Shown one piece after another: positions 52,253 through 60,610 of a DNA stretch of 64,000 bases (position 1 is its first letter; each line of letters begins with the position of its first letter). The notes under the pieces were generated by a model. It made no database searches. It was not told the DNA's origin and saw only the letters and a program-made list of their open reading frames with translations. Origin of the DNA: Vibrio sp. MEBiC08052. Lineage in GTDB: Bacteria > Pseudomonadota > Gammaproteobacteria > Enterobacterales > Vibrionaceae. The DNA is taken from contig NZ_KQ947475.1 of assembly GCF_001506075.1 (NCBI RefSeq), forward strand, positions 3,893,646 through 3,957,645, in the 5' to 3' direction. The position numbers and the translations under genes were made by a program.

Positions 52253-54332
52253 CAGTCCGGCCGTTGAATTAAGTCATATAACCATCGTCATCACATTGCT
52301 TGATGATCTCCATACCGGAAGCGGACTGGGCAATGGTTTTGTCGATAGCCTTCAGGCAAGAGATCGGAACGGGAATCCGGTTATTTCCCGACAGCATTTT
52401 AAAGGGGTGTTGGTTGATACACTGAAAGAGTACATCCGGCTTGTGGGAGAGAATGAAAGTACAGCATCCATGTCAGCTCTTCTCGGACTTGTTCCGGAAC
52501 GCTCCGAATCGGTTCAACTGCTGCTGGGTTCATTTTATTTGAAGGATCCGGTTGAAGAGTCGCCCTACATTGAATGGAGCAGCAGTGCCAGAGGTAAAGG
52601 GGGAGATCGGCTCAATCGGGCTCCCAAGGATGATACGCTACGGGTGGTCGAGTATGTCAAAGCCGGCTTACAGTTTGAATCCCATGCCATACTGATCAGT
52701 GATAAGGCATCTCATCAAACTTTATGCAGCGATTTCAAAAAGTTCGTGCGGAGAATCGACCGTCTGGGTAGTAAAAGAAATCGGGGGGCCGGCGGAATTA
52801 CAATGGAGATCGATGGGCCGAAACGTATCCTGCCTCATAATAAAAAGAGTAAACATCATCCAGCGGATGAACAACCTTATACGCTCAGAATCACTCTGGA
52901 AAATCAGGAGCCGCTGCGTTTGCCTTCAACCCGGGTACCGGGCAATGTGATTCCGACCGAGAGTTATATCCGTAGTGCGACATTGCGCGGTGCTTTGGCA
53001 AACTGGTTTAAAGTTCTGGGGTTTACCGCTCAGTTTGAACAACTGTTGTCATTCGAGGGTGACGACGCCATTGTTGTGACCGATGCACTGCCATCAGTCA
53101 CCGGGCTGCAATCGCATGTCTGGCCGTTAAGCCTGCAACTGACGAAGAAGAAAACAGAGGTAGCAACATCCATATTGCCTTGGTGGTTCAGTGGCACGAG
53201 TGAAAATATCAAGGACACATTGAATGATCCATTAGATGAGCAGAATAAAGAATCATATAAACGCAATAAAAAAGACGATTTTATTGTTCATGTGAACGGG
53301 CAATGGCAGCGAGTGTCTCCTGCAAAAGCCGTGCATATGAGAAATAAAGTCCGGACTCAGTTTTCCGGTCAGGAAGATGATTCTGAATTATTCAGTGAAG
53401 AGGTGTTATCAGAGCAAAGTCGTTTTACTGCCGAATTGACTTTTCCTTCCAGAGCGAAGGCTGCCATGTTCGAGCTGACTCTGAATTGGGCACAAAGACA
53501 AAGCGTGACCTTTGGGTTAGGGCGGGGCAAAGCTCCTTGTAAGATCGTTGATGTGCAGGACGTAGTGCGCTTACCAACCGACGATATTGATTGGGAAAAA
53601 CCATTTACCGTGGTGTTGCAAAGTCCGTGGTTGCTGTATTCACCAGAGACCCTCCAAAGTCATGAAGCACTGACAAATGAGGTTATCTGTCAGGCGTTTC
53701 AGGTTGTACCTTTAGGCAATACCTTTGAGATTCGCTCCGATCCGATGCATATCTCAGGGTTTAATTTTGCCACGGGCTTGCCGCGTAAAAGTGTCGCGGT
53801 GATTGCTCCGGGGAGTGTTTTCCGGGTTAAAAACCCGAGTGCGGAATTGGTAGCAGCGATTCAATCCGGGCAAGCTGTGGGGGAACGGACGGTAGAAGGC
53901 TTTGGCCGTTACTGGTGTTATCAGGACTTAACGCTCACTGCTTCTGAGATTCCGTCTGAGAAACAATACCCTAACAATATTCAAGAAACCCTGTCTGCCA
54001 AAGTTAAAAAAATGGTGTCAGACGACTTCAAGGTATCATCACGGCATCAGTGGCAACACATCAAAAATCAACTTTTATTAATTCAACAACAGAAACACCC
54101 AATCGGGAAAGAGAAACACGAACTGGAAAAATTGTTAAAAGTTCAGCTGAATCCTACGACTCAAGGCGGACGGGAGTTTCTCAATAGCGATAAGACGAAA
54201 GATTTACTGGAAGACTGGAAACATGCCATCAACGTGGACAATGTAGTAATTAAGTACCCGCTGCATTTTTCTTTATTGTTGGTTGATCATGTAATCGCTG
54301 GGTTAGGGAAAAGTCAGGAGCCACAATCATGA
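52245..54332 (+). CDS. Cas7-Csx10 (Cas5) fusion RAMP protein, type III-D-like
   Basis: A 695-residue protein with at least two RAMP units. Residues ~1-200 form a Cas7-like unit with DDLHTGSGLG at the start and a Gly-rich loop (GSKRNRGAGGI, ~173-185). Residues ~215-560 look like Csx10, the Cas5 of type III-D: SYIRSATLRGALANWF (~239), TFGLGRGKAP (~421) and the C-terminal GERTVEGFGRYW (~547), a Csx10 hallmark. The last ~130 residues are helical and unassigned. The start is the ATG at 52245, with AAGGAGG six bases upstream and overlap with cas10. It should bind the crRNA 5' tag region and part of the guide. Confidence 0.8.
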   Translation: MGNSPAVELSHITIVITLLDDLHTGSGLGNGFVDSLQARDRNGNPVISRQHFKGVLVDTLKEYIRLVGENESTASMSALLGLVPERSESVQLLLGSFYLKDPVEESPYIEWSSSARGKGGDRLNRAPKDDTLRVVEYVKAGLQFESHAILISDKASHQTLCSDFKKFVRRIDRLGSKRNRGAGGITMEIDGPKRILPHNKKSKHHPADEQPYTLRITLENQEPLRLPSTRVPGNVIPTESYIRSATLRGALANWFKVLGFTAQFEQLLSFEGDDAIVVTDALPSVTGLQSHVWPLSLQLTKKKTEVATSILPWWFSGTSENIKDTLNDPLDEQNKESYKRNKKDDFIVHVNGQWQRVSPAKAVHMRNKVRTQFSGQEDDSELFSEEVLSEQSRFTAELTFPSRAKAAMFELTLNWAQRQSVTFGLGRGKAPCKIVDVQDVVRLPTDDIDWEKPFTVVLQSPWLLYSPETLQSHEALTNEVICQAFQVVPLGNTFEIRSDPMHISGFNFATGLPRKSVAVIAPGSVFRVKNPSAELVAAIQSGQAVGERTVEGFGRYWCYQDLTLTASEIPSEKQYPNNIQETLSAKVKKMVSDDFKVSSRHQWQHIKNQLLLIQQQKHPIGKEKHELEKLLKVQLNPTTQGGREFLNSDKTKDLLEDWKHAINVDNVVIKYPLHFSLLLVDHVIAGLGKSQEPQS

Positions 54333-55780
54333 ATGAATTCAGTCAATACCGAACGATTTATCGCGGTACGCTCAAACAGATCTCTGATATGAGTATCGGT
54401 GGCACCGAAGCGATTTCCCCGGTTGATATGCCTTTAGCCAAAGACGGTCAGGGACGCTATGTGATTAAAGGGACGACACTGGCCGGCGCGTTGGTTTATA
54501 CCCTGAATAAACTCAATGTCCGGTTTCCGAAAGAAGTGGCGTTTGATGATGAATATCATCGGCACCATGATGAGCCACGGGAACTCGGACCTTCGGCATG
54601 GAAAGTCAGTAACAGCTATCTGAGTAGTGATCATCAAAATGTTAAAACGCAATTGCGTCAGTATGTCAAGATAGATGCAGCTTCCGGTGCGGCCGAAGAT
54701 GGTGCTCTGTTTTCAATGGAAGTTATCTCGCGGGGCGTGGACTGGGATTTTCTCATGGAAGTTAATACCCGGATTGAACCTTCCCGGCTAATCAGTCAGC
54801 AAGATGAAACGGTGCCAACACCGGATGAACTGGCGCAGTTAGCCCTGCGTCACTGGCTCCGGGAAGGGGTTTTTCTTGGGCGACGTTCCGTTGCCGGAAA
54901 TGGTTGGTTTGAGTTATCAGCGGTTGAAAAACTGACCCTGACAACAGAACATATTGATTGCTGGCCGAATAATGAACTTACGCCTCAAGCTTCGTTTGAC
55001 CGCTTAAAAAAAATGAAATCAGTGCAGGTTTGTCAGCTTGAGCCTGCTGAGAATGCTCATTCAAACCGGATTGAAATCGAATTCACGTTAACGGCAGGCC
55101 CGTACCGTGATGACGACGGCAAAGAATGGGGATTGGATGGCTTCTTGATTGCCGGACATGCCGCCGAACAGCCATTGGATATCGATAATTCTTATCTGAA
55201 GAAGCATATTGGTTTTCCTGAGCATTACTCATATAACGTCCATCACGATGAACCTGACCGCTTTTTTGTTCAGGATCAGAACGGGCAGCCGTTTATTCCG
55301 GGAAGTACGCTGCGGGGCATATTGCATCATGAAATCAGCCGGATATTAATATCTGAAGACGCCACCTTAGCGCAGAGCAAAGAATTACAGCCAAAAATAG
55401 AACAGTTATTTGGCTCGACAGATGTTAGCAGCCGGTTGTTTGTCGGTGATGCCACGCTGGACAAAACTGAGGCAGCAAAAACAGCGGACTGGCAAGGATT
55501 GATCCTGCATAACCATGCCGAAAATGAATTTACCGCCGGGGTGTATGGCAGCAATAAGTTTGTGCGGATGAGTATCGTTAACGGTACATTCCGGGGCAAA
55601 ATCATTCTCGAAGCAGCAAACTCACAGACCCTGCAAGAGCAGCATGACCTTCTGTTGCAAGCGATTGAGAAAGGTAAAAAGCGACAGTTGCCAGTTGGCG
55701 GCAAACAGTGGGTCGATAGTGGCTGGTTAGAGTGGGATATAGAACCGGCTCAGGATAGCGCAGAGGAGAAAGCATCATGA
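54329..55780 (+). CDS. double-Cas7 RAMP protein, type III effector backbone
   Basis: A 483-residue protein containing two Cas7-type units. The first (~1-215) has YRGTLKQISDMSIGGTE, the YVIKGTTLAGALVYTL motif and the Gly loop FLGRRSVAGNGWFEL. The second (~245-483) has the parallel PFIPGSTLRGILHHEI motif at ~322 and ends in WVDSGWLEW. Cas7 subunits line the crRNA and cut target RNA at 6-nt steps using an Asp; the candidates are the Asp residues near the start of each unit (DMSIGG; LDGFLIAG). It overlaps the genes before and after by four bases each. Confidence 0.82.
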   Translation: MNEFSQYRTIYRGTLKQISDMSIGGTEAISPVDMPLAKDGQGRYVIKGTTLAGALVYTLNKLNVRFPKEVAFDDEYHRHHDEPRELGPSAWKVSNSYLSSDHQNVKTQLRQYVKIDAASGAAEDGALFSMEVISRGVDWDFLMEVNTRIEPSRLISQQDETVPTPDELAQLALRHWLREGVFLGRRSVAGNGWFELSAVEKLTLTTEHIDCWPNNELTPQASFDRLKKMKSVQVCQLEPAENAHSNRIEIEFTLTAGPYRDDDGKEWGLDGFLIAGHAAEQPLDIDNSYLKKHIGFPEHYSYNVHHDEPDRFFVQDQNGQPFIPGSTLRGILHHEISRILISEDATLAQSKELQPKIEQLFGSTDVSSRLFVGDATLDKTEAAKTADWQGLILHNHAENEFTAGVYGSNKFVRMSIVNGTFRGKIILEAANSQTLQEQHDLLLQAIEKGKKRQLPVGGKQWVDSGWLEWDIEPAQDSAEEKAS

Positions 55781-56376
55781 TCGATGACATGGATAAGTCT
55801 CATCAAATAAACTCAAACCCGTCTCATGAAATAAACAAGCAGCAAGTACCGGTTTGCGAAGTAAAAACCTGCCGGATAGAAAGCGGTGAGCAATTATCTG
55901 ACATCATTGAGGGAATGATTCAAGGTTCAGCCCCTCACTCCCTTGGCGTTTTACCCGGTATCCAAACCGATGACTGGCTGTTATGGGTGGAGCCAATCCC
56001 TAAAGCGACGGCTGAAAAATGCCCGGCAATGTTTACCCACCACGAGCTGAGCCAATTACAAGATAAGCTCAGTCAGGCATGGCAGTTCAGCGAATTTTTC
56101 TTACTGTTTGTCCATCATACCGTTCATGGGATTCAAACCAGACAAGGCGTACTGCTGAAACATGTCTGGCTGGATGACGCTGTGCAACAAGAGGCGAAGC
56201 AAGAGATACGCCGTCAGCCTTACTTATGGCATGACACCGCACGCTTTGATGACAATCTGAGCTGGATAGCGCAAGTCACCGAGTCTGCATTAGTTAGTCA
56301 ATTTCGCCAACTGAATTTTATTGAATGTCAGGATAACACCGGGTGTTCAGAGTATGTTTTGGGAGGGAATCTGTAA
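55777..56376 (+). CDS. small CRISPR operon protein, unknown (position of csx19 or small subunit)
   Basis: A 199-residue protein encoded within the type III operon, overlapping both neighbours. The first ~30 residues are polar. A repeated-Trp pattern (DDWLLWVEP, QAWQFSEF) precedes FFLLFVHHTVHGIQTRQGVLLKHVWLDD, and the C-terminal part is helical. Type III-D operons commonly carry Csx19 (TIGR03984) at this place, and length and a central Trp-rich strand region are compatible, but I cannot recognise the family with certainty. It may be the small effector subunit. No catalytic motif is visible. Confidence 0.6.
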   Translation: MIDDMDKSHQINSNPSHEINKQQVPVCEVKTCRIESGEQLSDIIEGMIQGSAPHSLGVLPGIQTDDWLLWVEPIPKATAEKCPAMFTHHELSQLQDKLSQAWQFSEFFLLFVHHTVHGIQTRQGVLLKHVWLDDAVQQEAKQEIRRQPYLWHDTARFDDNLSWIAQVTESALVSQFRQLNFIECQDNTGCSEYVLGGNL

Positions 56377-58541
56377 TGGCCAGTCAAAGAAATAAAGGAA
56401 GCAACCCTAATAGAAGTAGTCATAATGGCAATCATGTTTCAAATGATATCAAATTAAAACAATGGCCTTACGATTTTGTCGCTATAAGAAAAATTAAACA
56501 CAATCAGACGGCGGCTGTGCCCCATAGTCACTATTTTCCGGAAAAAGAAAGTGGTGAATTCCGGTGTGAGCTAACCACTGAGACGGCAGCGATTTTTGCC
56601 AACCATCAGCAAAGATTTGTAGAGAAGAATCCAACAGAAGGTGATTTACCACTGCATCAATTTAGTGAGCTCATGAAGCGTTACGCGCTCACTGATAACG
56701 AAAGAAATCTGATTGATGATAAGCAAGAGGAAAAGGAGGAAAAAGAGCAGAAAAAAGAGAAAAATGTTCTATTTCCACTCACGTATCAGGGGCGTTCGCT
56801 GATTGCCGGCTCTTCAATTATGGGGATGTTGCGCAACTCGATTGCAGCTCTAACTGCGGCAAAGATGGAGCGGGTGCAGGAACAAAGTTTTTCTTATCGG
56901 CCTAACATTGGTGCAGTACATAATGAGAAAAAGAAATTCTCAAAAATTGCAATCGTGGAAACAACTGATCCATTGAATTTAAAAGTGATGGCCTCTGATG
57001 CGTCCAGTCAAGATCATATTTTTGTAGATCAATTCTATTTTAGTGCTCTTCCAGAGCTTATTTCAGGAGGAGAACCTATATCGGGGAGTTTTTTAAAGTC
57101 GAAAAAAGGTCATAGCTATAGTCTGCTCAAATACTCTAATGATATTAGGAATAAAAATAAGCTTAAAGATGATGAAGAATTGCCGTTTGTACCCAAAGAA
57201 AATTACCTATTGTATCCATACCAAGGTGGACTGGATGAGCAGGGAATGTTATCAAATGGAATGATTTATAAAGGAATTATGATTAAAGAGAGTGTGGTCA
57301 AAAAGGCTGAAGATGATGTTAAAGTTGCTCCAGAAGTGGAAAAGATGTATGAACTCACCACTGAGCATTTGACAGATGCAGTAAGCGGCCATATATCAAC
57401 CCGTCATCCATCATTACCGAATAATAAAAATCAGCTTATTACCGCTATTAAAAATAACAGAAAACTTAAGAAAGGCCAGGTTATATTTGTTGAAACCGAT
57501 AGCCAGAACAATGTGATTTCATATGGGAACAACTACCTGTATCGCTGGCGGTATAAAAATACCATCAGAGAGGTCAATCATTTGGCGGATAGGGAATATG
57601 TATCGCGCATACGCGATGAGATTTTCGACCCCCAAGAAGGCTACCCCGCTTTATCTCACAGTAAACCCACGGATTTAAACATTGTTCATGCACTATTTGG
57701 TTATACCGATAACGATGATACGCAGTATGACGAGCAAACAAAGCGTAAGCGGTTAAGTCGATTAGCCGGCAGAATTTCAGTGAATCATGCGCTGGAAGTT
57801 AATCCGCGTGAGGCGTCAGTGCTGAACAAACGCAACAAAGAAGAAAATAACAAGTTACATGTTGCCGTGCTGCCGATTTCCGGTGCGCCGAAAGCCAGTG
57901 CTGTCGAGCACTATATTCAACAGCCGGGGGGTAAGCTGTTGACAAAAACTTATGGCGATGACACTAGACTGTCAACGTCTGATTTAAGTGGTCGAAAGTT
58001 CTACCGACATTTTGCCCGGGATTATGCCTGGGATGAATTTGTGACGGGACGAAGTGCCGGGGATTTAGGCAGTAACCAATCTGCGATGGCTTTAAACCCA
58101 ATCCCTGCGGGCACAACCTACCGCTTTACCCTCAGGTTTCGCTCGCTGAGTGATTGGGAGCAAGGCTTGATTCTCGCTGCGCTGCAACCGGAGCTGGTGG
58201 CACAGGCGTTATCGAAATTTGAGTTGCCATTGCTGTCTCGATGCAAAACTCATATAGCAAAACTCCCATCGTTATATGGTGTCAAACTCGGTTATGGCAG
58301 AGCCTTCGGGTTTGGGAGTTGCCGAATCCGACTGAATAATCTTGATGAAGAAAGTGCTTTGCAGAAAGTTAAGGCATTTTTAGAGCGTTTTGGGGAACAT
58401 GGCACTTATAACGATATACTGAGGCAGTGGCTGGAGGTTCACGCAATGGATCTGAATACAGTACAAGAAACTTATGATGATCAGGTGCTTAACTATCATT
58501 CTAAGATGCGGCAGGGTTACCTGCAAAAAAGACGGCAGTGA
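56376..58541 (+). CDS. large RAMP-superfamily CRISPR protein (TIGR03986-like)
   Basis: A 721-residue RAMP protein. It opens WPYDFVAIRKIKHN...VPHSHYFPEKESGEFRCELTTET, the beginning of the TIGR03986 family found in type III-D loci, and has the RAMP motif SLIAGSSIMGMLRNSI (~145-160). The C-terminal end has the Gly-rich loop KLGYGRAFGFGSCRIRL (~636-653). A charged Glu/Lys tract lies at ~116-130. The ATG at 56376 shares one base with the preceding stop, with GGGAGGG eight bases upstream. The size suggests two Cas7-like units, so it is probably the crRNA 3'-side or backbone subunit. Confidence 0.8.
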   Translation: MASQRNKGSNPNRSSHNGNHVSNDIKLKQWPYDFVAIRKIKHNQTAAVPHSHYFPEKESGEFRCELTTETAAIFANHQQRFVEKNPTEGDLPLHQFSELMKRYALTDNERNLIDDKQEEKEEKEQKKEKNVLFPLTYQGRSLIAGSSIMGMLRNSIAALTAAKMERVQEQSFSYRPNIGAVHNEKKKFSKIAIVETTDPLNLKVMASDASSQDHIFVDQFYFSALPELISGGEPISGSFLKSKKGHSYSLLKYSNDIRNKNKLKDDEELPFVPKENYLLYPYQGGLDEQGMLSNGMIYKGIMIKESVVKKAEDDVKVAPEVEKMYELTTEHLTDAVSGHISTRHPSLPNNKNQLITAIKNNRKLKKGQVIFVETDSQNNVISYGNNYLYRWRYKNTIREVNHLADREYVSRIRDEIFDPQEGYPALSHSKPTDLNIVHALFGYTDNDDTQYDEQTKRKRLSRLAGRISVNHALEVNPREASVLNKRNKEENNKLHVAVLPISGAPKASAVEHYIQQPGGKLLTKTYGDDTRLSTSDLSGRKFYRHFARDYAWDEFVTGRSAGDLGSNQSAMALNPIPAGTTYRFTLRFRSLSDWEQGLILAALQPELVAQALSKFELPLLSRCKTHIAKLPSLYGVKLGYGRAFGFGSCRIRLNNLDEESALQKVKAFLERFGEHGTYNDILRQWLEVHAMDLNTVQETYDDQVLNYHSKMRQGYLQKRRQ

Positions 58542-58561
58542 TAAGCGTAATGGGAGGAAAA

Positions 58562-60610
58562 ATGGATAAGACTGACAATCAACCCGTGGCACTTTTTATC
58601 ACGGTTGGACAAACCGATCTTCAGGTGATGGTGACCTTTGAAAACCAACAAACTAAGGAACGGTTTTCATTTCCGTTTAGTGTAGGCAAAAATTCTGTCA
58701 AACTATTTTGCGATGAATTTCTGACTGAGCAGCAAAGCGAGCAAAAAAAGATTCGTTTGATTTCATACAAGCACTACCAGTCACTTGCTGCTCTATCAAT
58801 ACCTGAACATCCCGATACTTTGATGACACGGTTAGAAGAAAACAAGGAAAAATATCGGGGAGAAATTTCGTCCGACAAGAGTAATCGAAAGAATGTAAAG
58901 AACTGGATGAATGATAAGTTCGTTGAGTTGAGAGATCAGAAAAACGTACTAAGTCTATATAAAGAAAGTGATTTAGCGAAAAAATTTGATATCCGCATCG
59001 GTCCTTTTACCGCATCGACCAGATCTGATGAACCTGATATAGCGGTTACTCTGCTCCCGACCAAACTATTCACCATGCTTAAATACTTGGGGGTGTATCA
59101 ACAAGGCCAACAGGGATATCCGATGGTAAGCTCTGTAGTGGTGTTTAATACCTGCCGTGATAAAGGCTCAACTCACAGCGATAAGGAACCTTATGCCTAT
59201 GGGCCGGTGATTGCCCGGTGGCTGGCGACAGAGCTGAACCTGACTTACTGTGGCGAATACATTGCCGGGCAATCTTCACCGGTTGGCGGGGCGTTTTATT
59301 GTAACTATCTGTATGGCGATATGAATGCTGAAGGCGATAAACAGCATGCACCGGTCAACCGCAAAGCGGTGCAGAATATTGATCAGGTGGTCAGGCATCT
59401 GGTTCAGGCTTACGCACAAGAAAAAATTAAACCGCAGGCATTGTATAGCCCCGGAGGTGGATTGCCGCAGTTTAAATCTCCGATTGAATCGGTGCTGCGT
59501 TACTATTTTGACAAAGTGGATATTTGGGTCGCTGCCGATGGAGATTCGCGGTTTACCACTGAGGATCAAAGACAAGATGCTCATGCGTACCCGACGCTGG
59601 ATATTTCTTATCAGGCAAGGCGTCAGGCTCTGGGCTTGATCTGTCAGGGTAACTTTGAAGGGGCGCGAGCGATTGCCGAATTCTTTGTCTCGCCAGAGCA
59701 GAAGGTTGTGTCCGATCGGCAGTGGGCAGAGGCCGTCATCATGACGGCAAAATGGTTTCAGGGCAACGCGAGTCTGGAAGAACTGAATCAGGTCTATTGT
59801 CAACAAACCGGTGAACCTGTGCTGGATTTTGCCAGCGAGTCCGCGATGCCGAATACCCTGTGGGCGGCGTTTCGCATTGAAGCCGCGCTGAGAAAACAAA
59901 ACTATCAGGAAGCGATGCGTTTCACCGCTGATCTCTATGATGTCGCTCTGTATGACATTTTTGGTCAGGCCCTGGCGGGTAATTTTGACTACTTTCATGG
60001 CAACAATTTTTATACCAGCAATCTTCATACCAACAATCCGAAATCGTCAGACTATGATCGCGCAAAATATGAGAGAGCTTGCCAGAGGTTACTCCCGGGT
60101 GAAGAGTGGACAAAAAGCAGACTACAGGTCGTAAAAGAAAAAAATATCTCGATAGACACCAGAATTAGTTACAGAAGTCCTCAAAGGTCACTCGCCAACG
60201 ATATCGCTGTGTTGCTCAGTTCTCAATTGATTGAGACGGAGAGCGGTGAGATACCCGCAGACAAGCTCGACCAGCATCCGCTGACGGTGTTCAGAAGCCG
60301 GTTGCGAGACGAACTGTTGGACGAGTCTCAGCCCACGGCTCAGCAATACCGCAATATCATTACGCATGGTTATTTACCGGTCGAAAAACAACAAGCGGCG
60401 GTGAACTATTATCGTCACGAAAAAGTGGGATTGTGGGCAGCTCAGGAAAGGGAGACGTTTCAGTTTTTATCTCAGCCACTATTTAAGGATTTGTATGGTT
60501 TACTTAGCCCGGAAAATACGGATGAGCCTGCACTGTTGTATCGTCAGTTGACGGACAAACTAACCGTCATACTGACGAATGTTGTGATCGACAGTGCGGT
60601 GGATGAATAA
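58562..60610 (+). CDS. putative CARF-HEPN ancillary RNase (Csm6/Csx1-like)
   Basis: A 682-residue protein. The N-terminal strand ALFITVGQTDLQVMV and a later YSPGGGLPQFKSPIESVL stretch resemble the CARF fold, the latter like the T-G-G-T-P segment of Csm6. The C-terminal helical part contains RNIITH (Arg597-His602), an RX4H motif of HEPN ribonucleases. With a GGDD Cas10 in the same operon, it should be an RNase switched on by cyclic oligoadenylate. Family membership is not certain and the protein is longer than usual Csm6 (~430). The ATG at 58562 has GGGAGG five bases upstream; a GTG at 58538 is in frame. It overlaps the next gene by eight bases. Confidence 0.68.
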   Translation: MDKTDNQPVALFITVGQTDLQVMVTFENQQTKERFSFPFSVGKNSVKLFCDEFLTEQQSEQKKIRLISYKHYQSLAALSIPEHPDTLMTRLEENKEKYRGEISSDKSNRKNVKNWMNDKFVELRDQKNVLSLYKESDLAKKFDIRIGPFTASTRSDEPDIAVTLLPTKLFTMLKYLGVYQQGQQGYPMVSSVVVFNTCRDKGSTHSDKEPYAYGPVIARWLATELNLTYCGEYIAGQSSPVGGAFYCNYLYGDMNAEGDKQHAPVNRKAVQNIDQVVRHLVQAYAQEKIKPQALYSPGGGLPQFKSPIESVLRYYFDKVDIWVAADGDSRFTTEDQRQDAHAYPTLDISYQARRQALGLICQGNFEGARAIAEFFVSPEQKVVSDRQWAEAVIMTAKWFQGNASLEELNQVYCQQTGEPVLDFASESAMPNTLWAAFRIEAALRKQNYQEAMRFTADLYDVALYDIFGQALAGNFDYFHGNNFYTSNLHTNNPKSSDYDRAKYERACQRLLPGEEWTKSRLQVVKEKNISIDTRISYRSPQRSLANDIAVLLSSQLIETESGEIPADKLDQHPLTVFRSRLRDELLDESQPTAQQYRNIITHGYLPVEKQQAAVNYYRHEKVGLWAAQERETFQFLSQPLFKDLYGLLSPENTDEPALLYRQLTDKLTVILTNVVIDSAVDE

